From Pseudomonadota bacterium (GTDB lineage Bacteria; Pseudomonadota; Gammaproteobacteria; Burkholderiales; Burkholderiaceae), in contig JAEZQX010000517.1 of the NCBI GenBank assembly GCA_023441105.1, forward strand, positions 1 to 6,775: 6,775 nucleotides of DNA. The letters run 5' to 3'. The position numbers and the translations under genes are program-made. Shown one piece after another: positions 1-6,775 of this stretch. Positions within the stretch are counted from its first letter, which is position 1, and every line of letters begins with the position of its first letter. Under the pieces are notes generated by a model. That model was not told where the DNA came from. It was given only the letters and a program-made list of their open reading frames with translations, and ran no database searches.

Positions 1-12
1 CCTATACACCCG

Positions 13-41
13 CCGACGCCAAAACCGACCCGTGGCATAAT
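13..41 (+). promoter_or_regulatory. Candidate sigma-70 promoter of rdgC
   Basis: CATAAT at 36-41 matches the -10 consensus at five of six positions and stands out in very GC-rich sequence. Exactly 17 nt upstream, CCGACG (13-18) keeps only the central GAC of the -35 box TTGACA. If used, transcription would start near base 48 and give a 5' leader of about 105 nt before rdgC. This rests on pattern matching only. The weak -35 and the nearby window edge keep confidence low. Confidence 0.35.
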
Positions 42-99
42 CGCGCCCCCGATTCAGGCCAGCCCGGATGCCGCCTGCGCATCGCTGCATGCTGCCGCC

Positions 100-141
100 G
101 TCGCCATCCCGTCGTCGCCATCCCTTCGTCGCTTTCCCGGA
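100..141 (+). repeat. Three-copy 14-bp tandem repeat in the rdgC leader
   Basis: Three consecutive 14-base units run without spacers. Units 100-113 and 114-127 (GTCGCCATCCCGTC and GTCGCCATCCCTTC) differ at one base. Unit 128-141 (GTCGCTTTCCCGGA) is a diverged third copy. The third unit ends in the first three bases of the GGAG ribosome-binding site (139-142), so a change in copy number would alter the leader but not the rdgC reading frame. No function is evident. Confidence 0.7.
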
Positions 142-153
142 GTAGCCCCCAAG

Positions 154-1095
154 ATGAACGCATTCTTCCGCAATGCCATGGTCTATCGCCTGTCGGCCGA
201 CTGGTCGCTCACCACCGAGGCGCTCGAGGAGCAACTGGCGCGGCTGCGATTCACGCCCGGCACGTCGGTGCAGACGCAAGCGATCGGCTGGGTGCCGGCG
301 CGCGAGAACGGCGCCCTGGCGCATGTGGTCGGCGGGCAGATCCTGCTGACGCTGCGCGTGGAGAAGAAGCTCCTGCCGGCGTCGGTGGTGAACCAGGTGG
401 CGAAGGCGCGGGCGCAGGAAGCGGAGGAGCGCCAGGGCTACAAGCCGGGCCGCAAGCAGATGAAGGAGATCAAGGAAGCGGTGACCGACGAGCTGATCCC
501 CAAGGCGTTCAGCATCTTCCGCGATACCCGCGTCTGGATCGACCCGAAGAATCGCTGGCTGTTGATCGACACGACCTCGGCTGCCAAGACCGAGGAAGTG
601 ATCGGCTTGCTGTCCAAGTCGATCGAGCCGTTTCCGCTGCAGCAGCTCCAGGTGCCGCAGTCGCCCGCAGCCGCGATGACGACCTGGCTCGCCAGCGACG
701 AGGCGCCCGCCGGCTTCACCATCGACCAGGATACCGAGTTGCGCGCCACCGGCGACAGCCGTGCCGCGATCCGCTACGTCCGGCAGTCGATCGAGGCCGC
801 CGAAGTGCGCAAGCACATCGACGAAGGCAAGCAGTGCACGCGTCTCGCCATGACCTGGTCCGACCGCATTTCGTTCGTGCTGACGGAAACGCTGGCGCTC
901 AAGCGCATCGCGCCGCTCGACGTGATGAAGGAAGGCGAGTCGGAAGGCGGCGATGCCGCCGAGCGCTTCGACTCGGATTTCACCATGATGGCCGGCGAGC
1001 TGGCGCGGCTGCTCGCCGACCTGCTGGGCGCGCTGGGGCTCGACGTGGAAGCGGAGCCCGAGCGCAAGCCGGCGGCGGCCCGTCTGGCTGCCTGA
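154..1095 (+). CDS. rdgC: Recombination-associated protein RdgC
   Basis: RdgC is a nucleoid-associated protein that forms a ring-shaped dimer around double-stranded DNA and restrains RecA-mediated recombination; in Neisseria it also affects pilin antigenic variation (family knowledge). The 313 residues are close to the usual length of about 300. Family hallmarks run from end to end: an N-terminal [11 protein letters not shown] block (4-14), a QAIGWVP block near residue 45, a central segment with [10 protein letters not shown] followed by [13 protein letters not shown], a [11 protein letters not shown] block in the C-terminal half, and [19 protein letters not shown] from residue 269. The last 15 or so residues are an Ala/Arg/Glu-rich tail without clear family conservation. 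The ATG has GGAG 11 nt upstream (139-142), which is slightly long spacing, and the protein begins exactly where the family begins. The gene stands alone and converges on the AhpD-family gene. The identification is secure; its role in this organism is inferred from homology. Confidence 0.96.
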   Translation: MNAFFRNAMVYRLSADWSLTTEALEEQLARLRFTPGTSVQTQAIGWVPARENGALAHVVGGQILLTLRVEKKLLPASVVNQVAKARAQEAEERQGYKPGRKQMKEIKEAVTDELIPKAFSIFRDTRVWIDPKNRWLLIDTTSAAKTEEVIGLLSKSIEPFPLQQLQVPQSPAAAMTTWLASDEAPAGFTIDQDTELRATGDSRAAIRYVRQSIEAAEVRKHIDEGKQCTRLAMTWSDRISFVLTETLALKRIAPLDVMKEGESEGGDAAERFDSDFTMMAGELARLLADLLGALGLDVEAEPERKPAAARLAA

Positions 1096-1110
1096 GCGGC
1101 ATCCGAAGCC

Positions 1111-1139
1111 TGGGCGAGGCGCGTGACGCGCCTCGCCTG
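1111..1139. terminator. Perfect GC-rich hairpin between convergent genes
   Basis: GGCGAGGCGCG (1113-1123) and CGCGCCTCGCC (1127-1137) form a perfect 11-bp stem around the 3-nt loop TGA, and two G-T wobbles could extend it to 1111-1139. It lies 17 nt after the rdgC stop and 12 nt after the stop of the opposing gene, the usual place for a shared bidirectional terminator. Neither side carries a run of T, so it is not a classical intrinsic terminator. It may act with Rho or mainly protect mRNA 3' ends. Confidence 0.6.
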
Positions 1140-1149
1140 ATCGGCGAGG

Positions 1150-1617
1150 CTACCTCGCGGTTTCGCCGGGGTACGGCCGCAGTGCCGGCGGGGTGCGGAA
1201 GGCGACGCAAAGCCGGTTCCAGCCGTTGATGGCCACGATGGCCAGCGACAGCTTCGCGAGCTCCTGCTGGCTGAATTGTGCGCGCGCCTGTTCGTAGACC
1301 GCGTCCGGAACCTGGGTGGCATGGACCAGCGTCAGCGCTTCGGTCCAGGCGAGCGCAGCGCGTTCGCGTTCGGAATAGACCGGTGCTTCGCGCCAGGCCG
1401 GCAGCAGGTGAAGACGATTCTCGCGTTCGCCATGCAGGCGAGCATCGCGGGCATGCATGTCGAGGCAGAACGCGCAGCCGTTGATCTGCGACGCGCGCAT
1501 CTTGACCAGTTCCATCAGCGGCTTCTCGAGGCCGCTGTCGTTGACGTGACCTTGGAGGTCCAGCATCGCCTTGTAGCTGGCGGGATCGGCCGCGGGAAAA
1601 TCGATTCTCGGCTGCAT
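1150..1617 (-). CDS. Carboxymuconolactone decarboxylase family (AhpD-like) protein
   Basis: This is a 155-residue protein of the CMD/AhpD superfamily. Residues 45-55 contain C48-A-F-C51-L-D53-M-H55, the CxxC...H arrangement that gives AhpD-like proteins thiol-dependent peroxidase activity. Flanking blocks LMELVKMRASQINGC (34-48), ERAALAWTEALT (86-97) and the C-terminal AINGWNRLCVAF (129-140) are typical of the alkylhydroperoxidase-core subgroup, small helical cytoplasmic proteins that usually form oligomers. The natural substrate is unknown, and decarboxylase activity is unlikely because the protein has the redox cysteine pair. I chose ATG at 1615-1617: AAGGA lies 5 nt upstream (1623-1627) and the family's N-terminus starts there. 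The open frame continues upstream to 1734 but encodes nothing recognisable. The gene follows gcvT on the same strand after 165 nt, with a hairpin and its own leader between them, so it is probably a separate transcription unit. Confidence 0.9.
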   Translation of the reverse strand: MQPRIDFPAADPASYKAMLDLQGHVNDSGLEKPLMELVKMRASQINGCAFCLDMHARDARLHGERENRLHLLPAWREAPVYSERERAALAWTEALTLVHATQVPDAVYEQARAQFSQQELAKLSLAIVAINGWNRLCVAFRTPPALRPYPGETAR

Positions 1618-1637
1618 TCTCTTCCTTCCGGTTACGG

Positions 1638-1682
1638 TTGCATGGCGCTGTGCTGCGCGATCCGCGCAGTCACTGAATGCAA
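1638..1682 (-). promoter_or_regulatory. Nested inverted repeat upstream of the AhpD-family gene
   Basis: On the minus strand CTGCGCG-GAT-CGCGCAG (1653-1669) is a perfect 7-bp dyad. It is flanked by a second dyad, TTGCAT (1677-1682) and ATGCAA (1638-1643), whose centre is within one base of the first. The block lies 20-65 nt upstream of the start codon. TTGCAT could serve as a weak -35 element, but I see no good -10 box at the right spacing. It could be an operator for a dimeric regulator or a hairpin in the leader; the sequence alone does not decide. Confidence 0.4.
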
Positions 1683-1752
1683 GACGCGCAGACCCGCGGC
1701 CGTGTGACAGCAGCGGACCGACGCCGCGGGCCATGGATCGGCGACGATGATG

Positions 1753-1779
1753 CCGCGCCGGCCATCGCTGGCCGGGCGG
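1753..1779 (-). terminator. Hairpin at the 3' end of the gcv operon
   Basis: Read on the minus strand, CCGCCCGGCCA pairs with TGGCCGG-C-GCGG, giving 11 base pairs with a single bulged C (base 1757) around the loop GCGA, a GNRA-type tetraloop. It begins 3 nt after the gcvT stop codon, a fitting place for operon termination or mRNA 3'-end protection. No T-run follows, so intrinsic termination is not assured. Confidence 0.55.
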
Positions 1780-1782
1780 AAG

Positions 1783-2940
1783 TCAGCGCTTGTACCGCTT
1801 GGGCACGAAGGGCAGCGGCTTGCGCGTGATTGCCAGCCGCTTGCCGCGCACCTGCGCGAACAGCGGCGTGTCGGCCTTGGCCAGCGCCGCCGGCAGATAC
1901 GCCAGCATGACGGGGTGGCCCAGCGTGGGGGAGATCGTGCCGCTGGTGACCTCGCCCACCGGGCGACCCTCGCCGTCGACCACGGGCGCGTGGGCCCGGA
2001 TCGGCACCGCCTCCTGCGACACCAGGCCCACCAGCTTGCGTTCCGCCCCATGCGCCAGCTGGTTCAGCACCACCTCGGCGCCCGGAAAGCCGGCGACCTT
2101 GGGCCCGTCGCTGCGCCGCGAACGCGCGATGGCGAACGGCAGCTGCGCCTCCACCGGCGTGGTCTCCGGGCCGATGTCGTTGCCATGCAGCGGCAGGCCG
2201 GCTTCCAGCCGCAGCGTGTCGCGCGCCCCGAGGCCCACCGGCGTCACCCGCGAATCCTCCAGCAGCTGGCGCACCACCATCTCGGCTTCGACCGATGGGA
2301 TCGAGATCTCGAAGCCGTCCTCGCCGGTGTAGCCCGAGCGGGTGGCGAAGCAGGGCGCACCGAGCAGTTCGAGCGCCACCGACTCCATGAACGACGGCGA
2401 GGCGGCGCGCGGATCGAGCTGCGACAGCACCGCTTCCGCCTGCGGACCCTGCAGGGCGATCAAGGCGGCGTCGATCCATTCGAAATCCAGCCCCGGGCAG
2501 CGCATGGTCAGCAGGTGCAGGTCGTGGGCGCGGTTGCCCGCGTTCACGACGATGCGAACCTCGTCGCCCAGGTTGACCAGCATCAGGTCGTCCTCGATGC
2601 CGCCGCGTTCGTTGAGCAGCAGCGAATACTTCTGCACGCCGGGATGCCAGCCTTCGAAGTCCAGCGGCAGGCAGGCCTCGAGCTCCCGCTGCAGCGTCTC
2701 GATGCGGCCGTCGCGCGGGCGCGCCACCAGTTGCCCCATGTGCGAGACATCGAACAGGCCGCAGGCGCTGCGCGTGCGCAGGTGCTCGCTCTTGAGCCCG
2801 CCGGGATACTGGATCGGCATGTCGAAGCCGGCGAAGCCGGACATGCGGGCGCCGAGCTCGCGGTGCAGGGCATCGAGCGGTACGCGCAGCAGGCCCTCCG
2901 GCATGGTTTCCGGGGCTGCGGAATCGGGAATCTCGGCCAT
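1783..2940 (-). CDS. gcvT: Glycine cleavage system T-protein (aminomethyltransferase)
   Basis: GcvT takes the aminomethyl group held on lipoyl-GcvH, releases ammonia and transfers the carbon to tetrahydrofolate, giving 5,10-methylenetetrahydrofolate. The 385 residues are slightly longer than usual (about 360-375) because of some 15 extra N-terminal residues. Visible family motifs are ELGARMSGFAGFDMPIQY (28-45), LFDVSHMGQ (62-70), GGIEDDL (113-119) with the conserved Asp pair that includes the catalytic residue, ALQGPQA (162-168), RSGYTGEDGFEI (201-212), LGARDTLRLEAGLPLHGNDI (237-256) and TSGTISPTLGHPVMLAYL (332-349). It ends PFVPKRYKR, as many family members do. ATG at 2938-2940 was chosen because GGAG lies 9 nt upstream (2950-2953). 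The in-frame ATG at 2902-2904 (Met13) is nearer the family start but has a poorer site. The start shares one base with the stop of the small upstream gene (TGATG), implying translational coupling. The open frame reaching 3213 overlaps that gene and gcvP and is not the real N-terminus. Confidence 0.96.
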   Translation of the reverse strand: MAEIPDSAAPETMPEGLLRVPLDALHRELGARMSGFAGFDMPIQYPGGLKSEHLRTRSACGLFDVSHMGQLVARPRDGRIETLQRELEACLPLDFEGWHPGVQKYSLLLNERGGIEDDLMLVNLGDEVRIVVNAGNRAHDLHLLTMRCPGLDFEWIDAALIALQGPQAEAVLSQLDPRAASPSFMESVALELLGAPCFATRSGYTGEDGFEISIPSVEAEMVVRQLLEDSRVTPVGLGARDTLRLEAGLPLHGNDIGPETTPVEAQLPFAIARSRRSDGPKVAGFPGAEVVLNQLAHGAERKLVGLVSQEAVPIRAHAPVVDGEGRPVGEVTSGTISPTLGHPVMLAYLPAALAKADTPLFAQVRGKRLAITRKPLPFVPKRYKR

Positions 2941-3107
2941 CAGCGGCTTCTCCGCCAGCGGGTGATGAACATGCTCACGCCCACCAGGATCAGGATGAGC
3001 GGCCACCAGGTGTGGATGAGCCCGGCGAGGTTGGCGATCTTGATGTAACCGAGGTTGGACAGCAGGAGCACCGAGCCGACGGCGATCAGGGCGATGGCAG
3101 CGAACAT
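2940..3107 (-). CDS. Small two-helix membrane protein (LiaI/LiaF-like TM region type)
   Basis: This 55-residue protein is encoded between gcvP and gcvT. Residues 2-18 and about 33-49 form two hydrophobic helices joined by a short loop (LGYIKIANLAGLIH). The C-terminus RWRRSR is strongly basic, which suggests a membrane hairpin with both ends in the cytoplasm. The pattern 'GxxLLLxNLGY...WWPLILILVG' resembles the LiaI-LiaF-like transmembrane region (DUF5668); this is recognition by eye, not a search. It is clearly coding: only three of 55 codons end in A or T. GGAG sits 5 nt before the ATG (3113-3116), the gene starts 11 nt after the gcvP stop, and its stop overlaps the gcvT start. It is therefore translated as part of the operon. 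No known glycine cleavage subunit is a membrane protein, so its role is unknown. Confidence 0.85.
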   Translation of the reverse strand: MFAAIALIAVGSVLLLSNLGYIKIANLAGLIHTWWPLILILVGVSMFITRWRRSR

Positions 3108-3118
3108 TCGAGCTCCGT

Positions 3119-6154
<3,036 letters not shown>

Positions 6155-6156
6155 GC

Positions 6157-6546
6157 TCAACCCTCGATGGCCTTGGCGTAGTCCGCAGCCGAGAGCAGGG
6201 CATCCAGATCGCGCGGATTGTCCGGCTTCAGGCGGAACAGCCAGCCGCCGCCGAACGGCGCCTCGTTGACGGTCTGCGGCGCATCCGCCAGCGTCTCGTT
6301 GACGGCCACGACTTCGCCGGCGATCGGGGCGTAGACGTCGGATGCCGCCTTGGTCGATTCGACCACGCAGCAGGCTTCTTCCTTGGCAAGCTTGCGGCCC
6401 ACTTCCGGCAGCTCGACGTAGACCAGCTCGCCCAGCTCGTCCTGCGCATGGGCGGTGATGCCGATGGTGTAGCTGCCGTCAGCCTCGGCGCGCAGCCATT
6501 CGTGCGATTCGGTGTACTTCAGCTCGGGGGGATTGGAACTGGACAC
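6157..6546 (-). CDS. gcvH: Glycine cleavage system H-protein (lipoyl carrier)
   Basis: GcvH carries the aminomethyl intermediate on a lipoylated lysine and shuttles it between GcvP, GcvT and the dihydrolipoamide dehydrogenase. The 129 residues match the family length. Typical blocks are YTESHEWLR (11-19), [21 protein letters not shown] (30-50) and the lipoylation motif [14 protein letters not shown] with lysine K66. NETL and [11 protein letters not shown] occur in the C-terminal half. Two adjacent cysteines (59-60) precede the lipoyl site, a slight departure from the usual single Cys. Translation most likely begins at GTG (6544-6546): GGAG lies 7 nt upstream (6554-6557). The overlapping ATG at 6549-6551 is out of frame and only 2 nt from that site. 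It is the first gene after the riboswitch and is followed at once by gcvP. Its lipoyl lysine must be modified by LipB/LipA or LplA, encoded elsewhere. Confidence 0.97.
   Translation of the reverse strand: MSSSNPPELKYTESHEWLRAEADGSYTIGITAHAQDELGELVYVELPEVGRKLAKEEACCVVESTKAASDVYAPIAGEVVAVNETLADAPQTVNEAPFGGGWLFRLKPDNPRDLDALLSAADYAKAIEG
6161..6165 (-). promoter_or_regulatory. Ribosome-binding site that fixes the gcvP start
   Basis: GAGGG lies inside the last codons of gcvH, 6 nt before the ATG at 6154. That spacing is right for this ATG and impossible for the in-frame TTG at 6160, which it touches directly. gcvP should therefore be annotated from 6154, coupled to termination of gcvH. Confidence 0.7.
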
Positions 6547-6608
6547 GGCATATCTCCGGAATTCGGGTTGAGGAGGCGGAGGGCAAGGCTGCGCCTGCTC
6601 TCATCACC
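6547..6608 (-). promoter_or_regulatory. Riboswitch-to-gcvH leader (putative expression platform)
   Basis: This 62-nt stretch joins aptamer 2 to the gcvH start. It contains a small hairpin, GCAGGC-GCA-GCCTTGC with one bulge (6583-6598), two pyrimidine runs CCCTCC (6578-6583) and CCTCCT (6571-6576), and the gcvH ribosome-binding site GGAG (6554-6557). The pyrimidine runs could pair with either that GGAG or the GAGGG in the 3' strand of aptamer-2 P1. No T-run or strong terminator stem is visible, so control of translation is more likely than intrinsic transcription termination. The switching direction cannot be settled by eye. Confidence 0.4.
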
Positions 6609-6775
6609 CCCTCTGTCCGTTTGCCTGAGATATTGACCTTCGGCGAGACTGCGCGGGCAGCCTACTCTCCAGAGAGTCCGATCCGAAGCGGTCCTTTTGC
6701 CTGAGAGTTTGCGGGGTCGCGTGCACCTTCGGCGCCGATCAGACGCCAGCCGGCCTGCAACCTGGGTTGCCGTGG
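6609..6775 (-). promoter_or_regulatory. Tandem glycine riboswitch upstream of gcvH
   Basis: Two copies of the glycine aptamer core are visible on the minus strand. Aptamer 2 is complete: P1 CTCTCTG (6670-6676) with CAGAGGG (6609-6615); P2 GAGAG (6665-6669) with TCTC (6627-6630); a P3 hairpin CTGC-CCGC-GCAG (6649-6660); and the conserved GCCGAAGG (6637-6644), CTCAGGCAAA and GGACAGAG. Its P3b arm is very short. Aptamer 1 has GCCGAAGG (6726-6733), ACTCTCAGG (6700-6708) and CAAAAGGACCG (6689-6699), and a P3 with arms GCCG (6751-6754) and CGGC (6734-6737). Its expected 5' GGAGAG strand is not seen and may lie beyond the window edge. This class binds glycine and usually switches on gcv genes when glycine is plentiful, which fits the position directly ahead of gcvH. 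The promoter must lie outside the window. Confidence 0.9.

Noticed and set aside
1693..1730. Inverted repeat CCCGCGG (1693-1699) / CCGCGGG (1724-1730)
   Set aside because: The 24-nt loop and simple CG-rich arms are expected by chance at this base composition.
1618..1734. N-terminal extension of the AhpD-family protein to 1734
   Set aside because: The added residues have no family similarity and cross the dyad region, while ATG 1617 has AAGGA at ideal spacing.
1747..3048. Open frame of 433 codons on the plus strand opposite gcvT
   Set aside because: It is a GC-bias shadow of gcvT and the small membrane gene, with the same Arg/His/Gln-rich composition and no family motif.

Overview
The window is GC-rich DNA with coding sequence on most of its length and strong G/C preference at third codon positions. 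An RdgC gene, an AhpD-type gene and a riboswitch-led glycine cleavage operon together point to a proteobacterium. RdgC is essentially a beta/gamma-proteobacterial protein, and the style of the glycine riboswitch fits a betaproteobacterium best. I cannot name the genus.

Layout: bases 1-153 are the leader of rdgC, with a candidate promoter and a short tandem repeat. The rdgC gene (154-1095, +) encodes a RecA-antagonising DNA-binding protein. It converges on a gene of the carboxymuconolactone decarboxylase/AhpD family (1150-1617, -), with a perfect GC-rich hairpin between the two stop codons. Bases 1618-1782 hold the AhpD-family gene's leader, with a nested inverted repeat, and a hairpin just past the end of the glycine cleavage operon.

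Bases 1783-6775 are that operon, all on the minus strand. In transcription order it has a tandem glycine riboswitch (6775 to about 6608), gcvH, gcvP, a 55-residue two-helix membrane protein and gcvT. The genes are packed almost without gaps: 2 nt between gcvH and gcvP, 11 nt between gcvP and the small gene, and a TGATG stop/start overlap into gcvT. GcvP decarboxylates glycine and loads the aminomethyl group onto lipoyl-GcvH. GcvT releases ammonia and passes the one-carbon unit to tetrahydrofolate. The fourth subunit, dihydrolipoamide dehydrogenase, is not in the window. The riboswitch is expected to tie expression to free glycine.

Most of this is well-known biology, and I see no undescribed defence, mobile or RNA system. 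The points worth a second look are the small membrane protein inserted between gcvP and gcvT, the H-P-x-T gene order, the non-standard 5' half of riboswitch aptamer 1, the 14-bp repeat before rdgC, and the dyad upstream of the AhpD-family gene.
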